The translations under genes and the position numbers were made by a program. From positions 558,001 through 622,000 of the forward strand of contig JAFEMH010000757.1 of NCBI GenBank assembly GCA_022495995.1: a DNA stretch of 64,000 nucleotides, written 5' to 3'. Positions 1 through 11,180 of the stretch are shown here, one piece after another; position 1 is the stretch's first letter; each line of letters starts with the position of its first letter. The notes under the pieces were generated by a model, which saw only the letters and a program-made list of their open reading frames with translations, had not been told where the DNA came from and ran no database searches. This DNA is from Adenophora triphylla var. japonica. Taxonomy: Eukaryota; Streptophyta; Magnoliopsida; Asterales; Campanulaceae.

Positions 1-2
1 AC

Positions 3-152
3 ACAGAGTGGAATGTTGAGCAACAACGTTCACTCTTGAAGGCCTTGAATGCTAAGGGAGAGGATGCAGGAGAAGGATCTTCAGCTGCTAAGGATGATGA
101 TATCCTTGAGGAAGGAGCAGTGACAACATCAGCGGCAGTAGCCACCCCATGA
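3..152 (+). pseudogene. C-terminal end of the antisense gene of element A
   Basis: A 49-codon open frame enters from the left edge and stops with TGA at 150-152. The encoded tail is hydrophilic and acidic (KDDDILEEG) and ends in an Ala/Thr/Val-rich stretch. It runs opposite to the gag-pol of element A and lies downstream of integrase, the position and orientation of the antisense extra gene in Tat elements; the antisense gene at 25066-27823 also ends in an acidic tail. Only the last codons are visible, so the domain content cannot be checked and whether it is intact is unknown. The assignment rests on position, orientation and composition. Confidence 0.55.
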
Positions 153-1183
153 AGGAAAAAAGAAGATGGTTCTTTTGGTTTAAAAACTTTTGGTTTTAAA
201 AAACATTGGTTTGAGAAATGGGCTGCATCCCAAAGAAAATGTTTTTAAATATTTTGGTTTGTAATCGGACCATAAGGGCCAAGACAATTTGCTTTTCAAG
301 TGTTGGGTTGTTCCAACACTTTTATGCTTTTCGTAGGGTAAAACTTTTGCTTGCGTTTTGGTGAAAAAACTTTTTCTCAAGCATCTTTGTGAAAAATGAA
401 ATTTAGGAGGTTGATATGCTAACCTCTTCGTAGATAGTGACAACTTGCGAGTGGATGTAGAAATCCTTTGCAATTACTTAGATTGACATGTAAATGTCAA
501 TAACCGTTTGTTCTTAGGTGGCAGGAATATGCCACAACCATATTGATAAATACTTAGGGTCAAAACTCATTGATTGAGTGGAGATGGGTAATTCTTACAT
601 ATTAAACATACGGGCCCACCACACACCTCAATCAAGGTTGACATCGTGCGCTCCAAGCGAGGTGTTTAAACCTTAATGAGATGAAAGAAAGTTATTTCTT
701 TAAACCTTTGAAGGGATTAAGTACCTTAAATGGAGGTGAGATTGCCAGTCTCAAAACGGTTGTTTTCACGAGGATTGGGATGAATTGAAGACTTCTTGCA
801 AAATAACAAGTTAATGAGAGATTTCAACATCTTTTCTGATGTCGTATTTTATTTGATAAAAGAAAGTAAAAAAGTGCTAGAACTTTTATAAAAATATTTT
901 TTAAACAGAAAGTAAGAAAAAGGTCGTACATGATATAAGATGTTAACTTCTTGGAAGGATGCTAACATCTTAATTTATCCAGGAGTTTTATTCAAATGCT
1001 TCTTGTTTCCTTGCAAAACAGAAACATGTTAGGGGTGGGCGTTAACTTACTAACGCCCCTCCGATACTTAAGTCAGTAATCATTCAAAAAATAAACAAAA
1101 ACGGAAACAAGTACTTTTATTGAAACTAGAGTGGCAAAGATCGTACCTTGGTTTTATTTGCACTGTAAAGTAATTATGGAAAC
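153..1183. other. Non-coding spacer between converging antisense gene and pol of element A
   Basis: About 1 kb of AT-rich sequence with no coding signal, between the 3' ends of two convergent genes. It holds two copies of the GATG-N4-CATC-type dyad found throughout element A (937-952 and 957-972). Nothing else is recognisable. Confidence 0.6.
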
Positions 1184-2519
1184 TTACATAAAATAGGAGT
1201 TGAGGTGAATGGCATTCTAGCTTCGGGGGATCCTTGCTCCCTCCAGAGGTGACAGCCAATAGGAGCCTTTACCTGCTTCGGCATCAACTAAGTATGGCCC
1301 TTCCCATTTGGGAGCCATCTTTCCAGCATTGGGCTCTCTTGTATTGTGAAACACCTTTCGTAGGACTAGATCACCAACTTGGAATTTCCATAATCTAACA
1401 TTTTTGTTGTAGGATCTAGCAATCTTTTGTTGATATGCTGCTATTCTGATCTTGGCTAAATCCCTTAGTTCGTCAATGGTATCTAGATCATGACTCAGGT
1501 TGGCATCATTCTGCTAAGGTGTCAACATCTTGAATCTGGCAGTAGGGACGACGACTTCTGCCGGGATGACTGCTTCTGCTCCAAATACTAAGGAGTAAGG
1601 GGTTTGGCATCTCGCGTTCTTTGGTGTGATTCTATCTGCCTAAAGGACAAATGGAAGCTCCTCTGCCCATCTTCCTTTCTTATGATCTAGCCTCTTCTTC
1701 AGGTTGTTGATGATTATTTTGTTGCTTGATTCTGCCTGGCCATTAGCTTGAGGATGCACAGGTGAGGATGTCACCATCTTAACTCCCCACCTAGTAAGAA
1801 AATCCTGCGTCTTCTTGCTGATGAAATGGGATCCTTTGTCACATTTTATTTCAGAGGGGATGCCAAATCTACTAAATATATTTTTCTTAATGAAGGATAT
1901 GACTTCTTTATCACGAACTTGCACGTAGGATTCAGCTTCAACCCACTTAGAGAAATAGTCAGTCATTGCAAGTAAAAATACTTTTCCTCCAGGAGCTTTA
2001 GGCAATTTTCCCACTATATCCATTCCCCACCTCATGAATGGCCAAGGGGAGAGGATTGGATGAAGCAATTCTGTGGGCTGGTGCAAGATGTCGCTATGCC
2101 TCTGGCAGGAATCACATTTCTTGACAAAGATGGCAGCATCTTGACGCATTGTTGGCCAGTAGTAACCCATTCTTAGAGCCTTTGTATATAAGCTTCTGCC
2201 CCCAGAATGGTTACCACATAGTCCTTCATGCAATTCTCTTAGAACTTCATTGGCTTTGTCAGCTTCGAGACATCTCAAATATGGACCTGCAAATGATTTC
2301 TTAAACAGCACATTATCTATTAATACGAATCTTGAAATTCTTACCCTGAATGCCCTTGCATTCTTTTCTTCATTAGGGATGGTGCCATCTTGAAGATATT
2401 TAATTATTGGCATTGTCCAAGATGTCTCTATCTGATCATCTGGGATGTCGTCATCTTTGCAAAAAAGTTCTAACCTTTCCACTGCAGGGATGTCAACATG
2501 TATGATTGGTATATTGGTC
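1184..2519 (-). pseudogene. pol: Integrase domain of element A pol
   Basis: This is the integrase, which joins the cDNA to chromosomal DNA. An HHCC-type zinc-binding N-terminus is visible (LHEGLCGNHS followed by CDSCQRH), then the catalytic core with D in GMDIVG, D in KCDKGSHF and E in GQAESSNK. Retroelements usually have DNG where this copy has DKG; the acidic residue is kept. A C-terminal domain with WEGPYLV follows and no chromodomain is present. The frame continues that of RNase H. Stops lie near 1639, near 1514 and at 1217-1219, shortly before the terminal TAA at 1184-1186, so the protein would be inactive. Confidence 0.88.
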
Positions 2520-2979
2520 TGAGATAAGCTTTTGAAAGCTGATCCAAGATTGGCCAACGCATCTACTTGAGAGTTCTCCTCTCGGGGTATTTGTTCAAAA
2601 GAGAAGATTTGAAATTTGCTTGCCAGAATTTTCACAATGCCCAAATAAGCTGTCATCTTGGCTTTTTTTGCTGCATATGAACCATTAAAATGATTGACAA
2701 GTAATAATGAATCACTATATACCTATATTTCTTTAATGTTCATGTCTAGAGCCACAGTTAGGCCCACGATTAAGGCTTCGTATTCTGCTTCATTATTGGT
2801 GGCTTTAAAATCACAACTAATGGCCTGGGGTATAATGTCCCCTTGTGGCGACTTTAGGACAACACCTAGCCCTATGCCCCTCATATTAGAAGCACCATCT
2901 GTGAATAGAGTCCACTTTCGTAGGATGTCCCCATCTTGGAGTTGTTGTACTTCAAGTTCTACTTCTGGTTTCATGCTTG
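2520..2979 (-). pseudogene. pol: Archaeal-type second RNase H of element A
   Basis: A second RNase H domain follows the retroviral-type one, the dual arrangement specific to Tat elements. The first catalytic Asp is in LFTDGASN, followed by GIGLGVVL, the glutamate in NNEAEYEAL, an aspartate in VYSDS (beyond a stop near 2720) and the final aspartate in QVDALANLG. RNase H degrades the RNA strand of the RNA:DNA hybrid during reverse transcription; the extra domain is thought to have been acquired and may take over the function. Stops near 2720 and 2657 break the frame. Integrase follows directly. Confidence 0.82.
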
Positions 2980-3388
2980 GACTAAAGTCTGCCACAAAGT
3001 CTGCAAGTGCTTGTGATTTTATTGCTGTTTTAGGCTCATACTTGATGTCATAAGTGCTTATTTGAACAGACCATTTGGCCATCCTTCCTGACATTTCTGG
3101 TTTTCTCATTACACTTTTGATTGGATAATTAGTACGAATGACAATGATATGAGTTTAAAAATAATGCCTTAACTTAATTGAAGCAGAAATTAAAGCTAAT
3201 ATTAATTTTTCAAGGTGTGAATACCTGGTTTCCGCATCGAGCAGTGTTTTACTTACATAGTATATCGGCTGCTGGACGCCATCTTGATCACGGACCAGGA
3301 CTGCACTAACTGCGGTTTCGAAGACAGCTAAGTAAACACATAATGGCTCACCTTCTTGAGGCTGTGAGAGTAGGGGAGGCGTTGATAA
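2980..3388 (-). pseudogene. pol: Retroviral-type RNase H and connection of element A pol
   Basis: In the same frame as RT, the translation shows the first aspartate in VYLAVFETA (altered from the usual D), then YYVSKTL, the E of AETRYSHLEK, and MSGRMAKWSV near the end, followed by the tether ALADFVADF. This is the usual RNase H placed directly after RT. Two nonsense codons, near 3386 and 3150, break it. The first acidic position looks substituted, consistent with relaxed constraint on RNase H 1 in elements that carry a second copy. Confidence 0.75.
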
Positions 3389-4567
3389 TTACAGCTTTAA
3401 ATCTTGAAAGGCTTGTTCATGCTTTTCAGTCCACTCGAATCTCGAATTTTTCTTCAAGATGTCATAGAACGGCTTGCATCTATCTAAGGATTTTGAGATG
3501 AATTGATTCAATGCTGCCACTTTCCCCGTCAATCTTTGAACATCTTTGATGGATTTGGGTGACGTTAGATTGATGATGGCTTTTATTTGCTCCGGGCTTG
3601 CCTCTATCCCTCTTTGCGTCACTATGTAGCCCAAGAATTTACCGGACTTCATGCCAAAATTGCACTTTGCTGGGTTCAGCTTCATGTTGAATTTGTCCAG
3701 GATGTCACATGCTTGAGTAAGATCCCGAACATGATCTTCAGCTTTCTTCGATTTTATCACCATATCATCGATGTATACTTCCATGGTGTCCCCAATCTGC
3801 TCTTTGAACATCATATTGACCAGCCTCTGGTATGTTGCACCTGCATTTCTTAGTCCAAAAGGCATTGCAATATAACAATAAATACCTGTTGGGGTGATGA
3901 AGGCGGTATCCCCTTGGTCGGATGGCTCCATCTGGATTTGTTGGAATCATGAAGATGCATCCAAGAAGGTCAACACTTCATGTCCAGAAGTAGCATCTAC
4001 CAAAGTATCAATGTGTGGCAAGGGGAAAGGATCTTTGGGACAGGCTTTGTTTAAGTCTGTGAAGTCTACACAAACTCTCCACTTGCCGTTCTTCTTTTCT
4101 ACCACCACCACGTTTGCTAACCATCTTGGGTATTCGACCTCTCTGATCATCTTAGCCTTGAGCAATCTGTCTACTTCTTCTTGAATGATCAGGTTCCTCT
4201 CTTGTGCGAACTTCCGTCTCTTTTGGTGAATTGGTCTGAAAGATGGATCAATGTTGAGTTTGTGGGTGATGACATCTTTGCTGATGCGTGTCATATCTTC
4301 ATGCTTCCAGGCGAAGCTTTTAATCCTGCTTTTCAAGAGGTTGACAAGATCTTCTTCAATTTCTGCCGGAACATCTTGAACGATCAGCACCTTGAGATCT
4401 GGCTTTGAGGGGTCTAATGGTATTTCTTTTAGGTCATGCTCCTTCGTCTCCAGAACCTCACGGGCCTTTCTTTTTAATTTCTATGCCATCTTGGGAGATG
4501 TCGATGCCTTCATGGAAGTCATATAACATTCTTTAGCTGACTGCTGATCACTGTAAACCTTGACAAC
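3389..4567 (-). pseudogene. pol: Reverse transcriptase domain of element A
   Basis: Reverse transcriptase, which copies element RNA into cDNA. Diagnostic blocks appear in order: WLANVVVVEKKNGKWRVCVD, TDLNKACPKDPFPLP, the TAFITP region, MPFGLRNAGATYQRLV, the catalytic YIDDMVIKS and FLGYIVTQRGIE. YIDDM keeps both catalytic aspartates. A stop splits the domain near 3932-3946, just after FLDASS, and others lie near 4391-4460. The sequence upstream of the RT core (roughly 4300-4567) is the linker between protease and RT. Family resemblance is to Tat/Retand rather than Athila. Confidence 0.9.
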
Positions 4568-5128
4568 TCCCTAGGGTGTCAGCATCTTAACACATTGGTG
4601 ATAGGTAGATGGCACTGCCTTCATTCCATAGATCCAAGGTCTTCCCAAAATCACATTGTAACATGTTTCACTATCAATCACGCAGAATCTCTCCATGGAG
4701 TTGATACCTTCGACATAAACTGGAAGGGTGATCTCTCCCACTGTGCTTTTGGTTTCTCCACTGAAGCCCACGAGCACGGAGGTTCTTTTTACAATGCTAT
4801 CTTCAGGGATCTTCATTTCTTTCAATGCATCTAGCATAATGAGGTTTACTGAACTGCCTCCATCTACTAGGATATGTCTGACTTTGCAATTGGCGATCTG
4901 GAGTGCAATGACCAAGGCGTCATGATGAGGATCCATAACATTGTCCCTATCACTTTCTTCGAAGGAGATGACATCTTGGGATGTGAGCTGCGAAATCTTT
5001 GAGGATCTCTTGGGCTTCTCATCCTTAGCTTACTTAGCAAATCTCTTAGCTGCAGAATAAGAAGTACCACAAATATCAGAACCACCACTAATAACATTAA
5101 CTACCTTTGTTACCGGTGGAGGAGATGG
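4568..5128 (-). pseudogene. pol: Aspartic protease domain of element A
   Basis: The retroelement protease that cleaves the gag-pol precursor. Visible parts are DPHHDALVIALQIANC, the active-site region ILVDGGSSVNLI, the flap-like strand with VGFSGE and the ILGRPWI motif near the C-terminus. The DGG form of the active site is common in this lineage. Upstream, still in frame, is the linker VVNVISGGSDICG, with stops near 5130 and 5027 and another at the end (about 4568). It joins gag above and RT below in one frame. Confidence 0.85.
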
Positions 5129-6838
5129 CGGTCAGGTTGCAACGGGCTCTTTGTTCTCCGTCTTGGTCTTGCGGTTCCCAAGGAGCTCTTTAAGATGTCC
5201 CTTAGACAACAGGTAAATAATTTCTTTCCTCAAGGCGATGCAATCTTCGGTAAGATGTCCAAAATCCTCGTGGTAAGCACACCACTTGGATTTATCCCTC
5301 CAGCCGAACGGCTTGTCAGTCTTTCGAGGCCACCTTGCTTTATCTGCAAGATTACTCATTGTACACAGGATACCTGAAACATCAACAAAAAAATAATAAT
5401 CAAAAATTTTAGGAGATTCAAAATCGTCATCATCTCCATCATCTTCCACATAATTGACTTTGTTATGGTCATTTCTGTGGTAGGGTCTGGATCTGCTCTG
5501 TATTTGGTGACACGACTCTATCTTTCTGTCAGGATGGTCATATGATGAAGCCTTGTCAGGATGCTTGGACTGCTGCACCTTATCCTCTTCCAGCCTGATA
5601 AATCTTAAAGCTCGGTTTCGGATATCCTCCATCTTCTTGCACGGGTTCATCACCAAATCTTCATAGTAAGGGGACTCCTTCTTCAAGCCCATTTTGAAAG
5701 CTTCCGCAGCTGTCGCCATGTCCAGGTTGGGGATCTCCAGAACTTCTTTATTAAACCTATTAACATAGTCCTTTAAGGCTTCGACGGGCTGCTGGGTGAT
5801 ACGGTAAAGATCACTGGTGAGCTTCTCAAATTGCCGGCTGCAAGAGAATTGATTATTGAACAGGTTGACAAGTTGAACAAATGAGCCAATGGAACCAGGA
5901 GGTTGACGGATCAGCCACTTCAATGCTGGTCCTACCAACATCGAACCGAACCTTCAACACAAATAAGTCTCACGAAACTGGAGCGGAATGCAAACGATCT
6001 CCATCATTTCTTGGTAGTGGGCGATATGCTCCTCAGGATCAGAACTTCCATCATACAACTTCATGGCAGGAACGCTAAATCCTTTCGAGATGTTGACATG
6101 TGCAATTGCTGGAGTAAAGCGAGACTAATTGTAACACGTTTGGGAGACCTACTGGATAGGCGGGGTGACATCTGGCACATTCATGATCATATCTTTCAAC
6201 TCCTGAAGCTGATTTGCAATGTAGGTTCCTGTAAAAGGTTTAGTAGCATGAGCAGTATTATCCAAAGCAGAACTAGTATTGAAATTAACAAAAAGATTAG
6301 CATTATCTACAGAGGACGTCAGAACGGTGCTATTAGTGAAGATGGGTCCTTCTGGAAAAGTCATCCTGTAGGAACTGATGGCTAAGGGTGTCGACATCGC
6401 CACAGAAGTCATTATGGGGGCAGAAGACGTTAGGATTGGTGATGATGACATCCTTACATATGATACCATTGGAAGGAATTCATTGAAAGTTTGAGAGCTG
6501 TCCCCAATGTTGAAGTCAAGGACCCTAGGACGGTAAGGAGAGATAGCATCCATTCTTTTGGAGAGCAACTCTTGTTCCTTTTGCACCTTTATCAATCTTT
6601 CAGCTATCAAGGAGGTGCTATTCTGTAGGTGATCCAGCTGGTTCTTCATCTGCACAAGCATTCTTTTGATCTCAAGATCAGGAGATGGTGACATCTGCTT
6701 CTTGCTAGAATTCACAGGCAGAGGAGGAGGCGATGTTTCTTGGCCTCCGGTTGTTGGCCTGCTACTGGTTTGGGGATTCACACTGCTAGGGATAGGAATG
6801 GTTTTGCTGATGGCGAAAGTCATAGGTTGGGTAGACAT
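5129..6838 (-). pseudogene. gag: Gag of element A
   Basis: The structural protein of the virus-like particle. The start is the ATG at 6838-6836, about 40 bases after the primer-binding site. The N-terminal 230 codons are low-complexity Ser/Pro/Thr-rich with a coiled-coil-like stretch (KRMLVQMKNQLDHLQNS). The capsid-like core follows in frame (FSVPAMKLYDGSSDPEEHI; the second part includes YRITQQPVEALKDYVNRFN). A CCHC-like knuckle, CAYHEDFGHLTEDC, lies near 5270-5235. Three stops fall between 6148 and 5942 and another at the end. The frame is the same as for the enzymes, so gag and pol were one polyprotein. Confidence 0.85.
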
Positions 6839-6878
6839 GGTAAAAACGTGAGGATTTTAAACTGATTAAAAAACCAAT

Positions 6879-6897
6879 GGCCCCTCGGTGGGCGCCA
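6879..6897 (-). promoter_or_regulatory. Primer-binding site of element A
   Basis: On the minus strand TGGCGCCCACCGAGGGGCC begins with the TGG expected for pairing with a tRNA 3' CCA end. It precedes the gag start by about 40 bases, the right place to prime first-strand synthesis. It differs from the TGGCGACTCC type used by the other Tat copies here. I did not assign the tRNA. Confidence 0.7.
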
Positions 6898-6900
6898 AAC

Positions 6901-7320
6901 TATTTTGGCAAAAAAAAAAATCAACAATAAAGAAATTCAAAATAAAGTCGAGGAAGGTGCCATGGAATATAACCAGTGTGACAATGAAACTAGGATGGCT
7001 CGATCATGTAACGAGGAAAACCCTTTAGATAACTATCTCGCCGGCACAAAACCTCAGGAGGTGATTATGAGCACCTACCTTCCCAAACAATAGTATTAAT
7101 CTTTCTGAGTTACAAAATATGAAGCTATGGCGGATTACAATGTGTTTGTGAGCTATACTTCGGGACGGACCGGGATGGATCGGCATTGCCTCGGGGTGGA
7201 CTGGTATCTGCGGACAGAGCTTCGGTATCACATCCCAGTCCGTCCTGAAGAACTATTCACATCCCGGTCCGTCTCAGAGCACTATTCACACTCAATCAAC
7301 ACACTCCCAAGCGGAAGATA
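6901..7320. other. LTR-derived junction sequence between elements A and B
   Basis: By position the left part should be the 3' end of the 5' LTR of element A. From about 7140 the GGACGG/CATCCC-rich text resembles LTR sequence of the B/K type. It shares TCTGCGGACAGAGCTTCGG with 16415-16433, on the same strand. I see no clean LTR end, no target duplication and no gene, so the exact junction is unresolved. Confidence 0.4.
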
Positions 7321-7705
7321 GACACGAACCAACATTGATAAGGCCTCCTTCCAATACTATTTCAATTCATTTCAATACTTAAATACATAGCATACAATGT
7401 AGACATCATTTACAAAATGCATTTTTAAAAGCACACACACACACACACAACTTTTAAAGAAAGAGGGGTATCGAAAGACTCGTATATACGAGGTGACTCG
7501 GGTGAGCTTTACTATTCTCTTCCCGAAGCGTAACCTGACCTCCGAACTCAAAATCTCATCACACAACAACTTTTAAACCAAACAAAGCCTTTTCTCAATG
7601 TTTTGGGCTATATCAAAACGGCGTGGCGACTCCTCCAAACTCAGCGACACCTCCCGACTAAGTAGCGAGATGTCCGGTCCGCGCAGCCGGATCTGGGTAA
7701 TTTCA
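7321..7705 (+). repeat. 3' part (R/U5) of the 5' LTR of element B
   Basis: It contains the block conserved among the Tat LTRs here (7478-7547), the internal TGGCGACTCC copy (7624-7633) and ends with ...TTTCA two bases before the primer site, as in element G. An (AC)n run lies near 7433-7449. The upstream U3 and the TGTAAGTACC start are not visible, so the LTR is incomplete. Confidence 0.7.
7478..7547 (+). promoter_or_regulatory. Conserved two-hairpin U5 module, element B copy
   Basis: Hairpin 1 is CTCGTATATACGAG, fully self-complementary. Hairpin 2 pairs TCGGG with CCCGA around a loop starting TGAGCT. The block ends with CGTAACCTGACCTCCGAAC. Equivalent copies lie at 36957-37025, 42687-42757 and 22764-22695 (minus). 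The function is unknown; dimerisation, packaging or reverse-transcription control are possibilities. Confidence 0.55.
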
Positions 7706-7707
7706 GT

Positions 7708-7725
7708 TGGCGACTCCGCTGGGGA
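7708..7725 (+). promoter_or_regulatory. Primer-binding site of element B (tRNA-Arg-like)
   Basis: TGGCGACTCCGCTGGGGA lies two bases after the LTR end. This form is the one known from Ogre elements, attributed to tRNA-Arg. It is identical to the site at 37288-37305. Confidence 0.8.
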
Positions 7726-8941
7726 AATTTTGTTTTAAAAACTTTTAAACAAAAAAAAAATTTAAAACCATGATGAGGGTCAAACTTTATTTTACCCTTT
7801 TCTTGAATTGTTGTGTGTGTGCATGCGCTTACTTTTTTATTCAAAAAAAAAATATATCATAATACATCTGTGTACATACATTTTAAAATTCTGCAAAACT
7901 TTCTGTTTTACTCAGAAAAAAAATTTTAGTGACCGCACACTACGCGCACTCTTATCCTGTACACTGCACACTACAACCCTAAACCCGAAGTGGTCTCAGT
8001 TGCAGTTCGATTGGCCTTCCTATGCCTTTCAAGCGCGCACGGGATCATTTCAAACTTCCCATCCTAGCCAGTGTTAACCATGCACGCTTGCGTCACACTC
8101 TGTCCAGACTCGGTTGGTTTTTACCCAGTCCGTGTCATAAAGCCTGGATACTTATCCCATGATGGCCATTATCTGGGTCACAACCCAGAAATCAAGATCC
8201 CTTGCGCAAGCAAAGCGATGAAAGGTCATGCTAAAATCTTGACCTGATCTTGATTTCCAAAGCTACACCCAGACAATGATCCGTACCGGATATACATCCA
8301 TGCCCACATGACACCATGTCATCAAGCCTTTAATGCGTCATCCATGACAATATGACCTAGCCAAAACCTAACGTCACAGATCCCTTGCCCAAGCAAGGTA
8401 AAGAGAGGCTATGCCGAACTCTTGACCCGGTCTTGACTCAGGTACTGGCTATGTTCACTATTCACATGGCCGACGCATTAAAATGAACGTGAGAGGCTCG
8501 ATCCTTAGGTTCGGTTTTTATCTTTTGGTCGGTGGAAATTGCTTGCCCTATAGGACCCTCGCCCGGGGCTGTCCACCCCGAAAAGTCGAAATACAGGTGC
8601 AAAATGAGGGGCTTATAGCCGTAGTGATGGTTTCCACTAGCCCAGGATCTAGAATATTTGCGAAAAAGAAGAGCAATCTTTTCCAACCAATTTAGGATTC
8701 TGAGAAGACACGTTTTAAGTAAATTAAAAGAACAAAAAAAACATAAAAAAAAGAAACTGCATGTCGCATGAGCTTTCCCCCTTTATCCAAAAAATTCCTT
8801 CCCAAGTCTAAGCCTTACCCTTCACCCCCTCCAGAGAACCGAGAGTGGTTGAGAGTACCCGGGTGCCGCCTTTTCAGTACCGAAGTCACAAGGTCCGACA
8901 ACCCTTCCGGTTCAACGGTCTGAACAGTCCGTTATTCTCCC
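7726..8941 (+). other. Untranslated leader of element B
   Basis: No coding signal. Blocks shared with the leader of element G include GTCAAACTT near 7770, TTTTAGTGACCGCACACTAC near 7922 and the stretch around GTTGGTTTTT and CGTGTCATAAAGC near 8113-8143. Such conserved leader pieces could be packaging or dimerisation signals. The 58 bp satellite present in the leader of G is absent here. Confidence 0.6.
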
Positions 8942-10740
8942 ATGGCAGGATCAACAGATAACCGTGAGGAAAACGGAACCCCGCCCTTGAGAAACCTTCA
9001 AACAATGGAGGAGGTGCTGCAAGCCTTCGAAACCCTCAAGAAGATCCAAGAAGAACAGCAAGCCTAGATCGTAGACACCATGTGCCATCGCGGAACCGTT
9101 GCCGTTCCCCAAACTTGATGGGACCTTCTCTTCATAGAAGATGAAGAAATGCCTGCTCCCCCGATTTCCCAAACCTATCAGCAGGTCCCTCCTCCACCAA
9201 GCTACAAAAATCCGGCAATACAAAGTAGCTCCCGCTCAAAGCTTCACTCGGGCCTCAGTCAAGCAGCTCTGATCTGCCAAACGCAGCACAATCAATCTCC
9301 CGGTCCTTCGCCACAAGCTCAATATCACCAGCACACATATGGGCCCGCTCCCCCAGATCCCATTGTATCTCGGTATCCCCCGAGATTTAATCCTCAGCCT
9401 CTATACGAGCCTCGCAGCCATAACCTGAAATCCCAATGTTTACCAGGGGCTGACATCCCAAGTAGATATCTCGACATTTCATACCTACCACCCGCTGGTC
9501 TGCCACTTGGGGCTAATGAAACATTTCCCCAACTCCCAAACACAACCCTTGGCGGTCCAGACAATCACGCCTTTGGCTCCCATTTCAACAATCAAGGGTA
9601 CGGGATCGTCTACACTCAACTACCTCCCCAAGATTCCCGGGTGGCAATCCCATCAACCAACCCACCTCCGTCTTCTGTTTCCATCCCAGAAAATGGCAGC
9701 CTGCCTCTGCCTACTGACCCTCATATGGCTTGGCTGGTCAAACAAATGAAACAGTTGCAAGGGAAGATTGCCAATTCTCGAAAGGACTCGCTCATGCCCA
9801 TCGATCCAAGCAAAGTGGTGCCACTCCCCCAAAATTAAGGATTCCATAAATGGAAAAGTTTGATGGGACGGAATGCCCAAATACTCACATCGATACCTAC
9901 GTCTTAGGTATGAGAGCCAAAGGGTCCACCCCTAAACAAATGGCCGATCACTTCCAGTACTCCCTGAAATCTACAGCTTTAAGGTGGTTCCTCAATGTAA
10001 AAGAAGAGAATCGCTCCACCTGGGAGTAAATCAGTGACATCTTCCTGGAGAAGTACCACGCCAATCTTGAATGGGAAACCAACCGGCACGACCTGCAGGC
10101 CACTAAAAAAAAGGAAAATGAGGCGGTAGGGGATTTATATAAGAGATGGAACTGGAAACTAAGCGAAATAATGGATCTGCTTTCCAAAGAAGAGCAAATA
10201 GACATCTTCCATTCCTGCCTCAAACCATCCCTGAGGGCCCTGATCAGTCACCACTTCTATCCTGATCTTCGCGCCATGGTCAACGCTGGGACCAAGTTTG
10301 AGAAAACACTGAGCATGCAAAAAATGGTGGTCAGTCCAGCCCCGCCCAATCCAATATCTTCCCCAAGCAAAGGGAGGGAAGTTGCCGAAGCAGTCCATTA
10401 TATCCAGAATGGAGCACTACAAAGAAACGGTGGTGCCCCGAGACAACGACAACACTATGATAATTTTGGGATGCCCTTGAGCGAGGTATTTGATCGTGTA
10501 GTGAAGCAAGGTCTCCTCGAACCTATGGAAAATTACCAGCCCAAATTCCCCAATGCCAACTGAGATGTAACCAAGCATTGTGCTTTTCACAAATACCATG
10601 GTCATACAACCGACAACTGCATAGTTTTGAGGAAAGCAATTCAAGGATTGATTGAAGAAGGAAAGTTAGAGCGCCCCCGTGGCCCCAATACACTCGGAAA
10701 TCCATTCCCCATAAACAATGATCGAGAAGCTTGGGCTAAC
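8942..10740 (+). pseudogene. gag: Gag of element B
   Basis: The start is ATG 8942, reading MAGSTDNREE, which matches the MAGNGD start of the gag of element E. Stops occur near 9065 and 9116; the frame is then open from 9149 to 9838, Pro/Gln/Ser-rich. A frameshift and stop near 9830-9860 lead into the capsid core (KFDGTECPNTHIDTYVLGMR, FLEKYHANLEWE, LYKRWNWKLSE), with a stop near 10027. The zinc knuckle CAFHKYHGHTTDNC comes after another stop (10561-10563). The gag layout is the same as in E (44184-46706). At least five lesions make it non-functional. Confidence 0.85.
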
Positions 10741-11180
10741 CCCTCGTATCTTAGAGTCTAGCTTCGAAAAACATCCAGATTCTGTTGTTTTAAGTTCGAG
10801 TCTCTCGAGTCGTATGATGGCCTTATGCCTAAAGATTATGCGTTCGTAGCAAACACAGTAATCCCTTATGCTTTGAATAAAACACTCGATCTTTTTGAGT
10901 ATCCCCTCATCGCCACTTTAACAAATGATAAATTAACTAATCAAATCAGTTAATAATGATTCACTTGATAAAGATGCAGACACATTAAATGAACAATGCA
11001 TTAAGCAATCTTTAAGCATGTTGTCAAACGAGAGGAAAATTGGGCCCAAGCTGCCAAGAAGGTTATAACCAAAGTGAATTTGGGGACTGCTGAAGAGCCT
11101 ACAGAGACGGAAATCGGAGAATTATCCGTCGATACTTCGCCAAAAGAATATCGAGTCTTCTTCTCCCCCTCTAAACTCTA
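10741..11180 (+). pseudogene. pol: Remnant of the pre-RT linker of element B; protease and enzymes deleted
   Basis: Two pieces match the stretch just before RT in element E: VIPYALNKTLDLFEYPLIA (E has VFPYALNKMIDLSEYPVIA) and, in another frame, VNLGTAEEPTETEIGE (E has VNLGSAEEPKETQIGS). The text then passes into A-rich non-coding sequence. No RT, RNase H or integrase motif follows, so protease on one side and all enzymes on the other were lost. The state resembles element D, which suggests a shared non-autonomous form rather than random decay. Confidence 0.75.

Larger units (their letters stand above)
1..6900 (-). mobile_element. Element A: Tat/Retand-like Ty3/gypsy retrotransposon, degenerate, left end outside window
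   Basis: In minus-strand order the element shows a primer-binding site (6897-6879), gag, protease, reverse transcriptase, RNase H, a second archaeal-type RNase H, integrase, a 1 kb spacer and the end of an oppositely oriented gene. Dual RNase H, no chromodomain after integrase and an antisense gene downstream of pol are marks of the Tat lineage. All of gag-pol lies in one minus-strand frame (6838 down to 1184), interrupted by more than ten stop codons, so it is a decayed copy of one long polyprotein. The 3' LTR is outside the window. The 5' LTR should start just right of 6900 but I could not delimit it. Confidence 0.9.

Noticed and set aside
2694..6385. Plus-strand ORFs inside element A (for example 2694-3053 and 5903-6385)
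   Set aside because: They are antisense shadows of pol and gag, whose minus-strand motifs are clear.
7708..7725. tRNA-Arg gene fragment
   Set aside because: Only the 18 bases complementary to a tRNA 3' end are present, next to an LTR end; it is a primer site. The same holds for 37288, 42855 and 51613.
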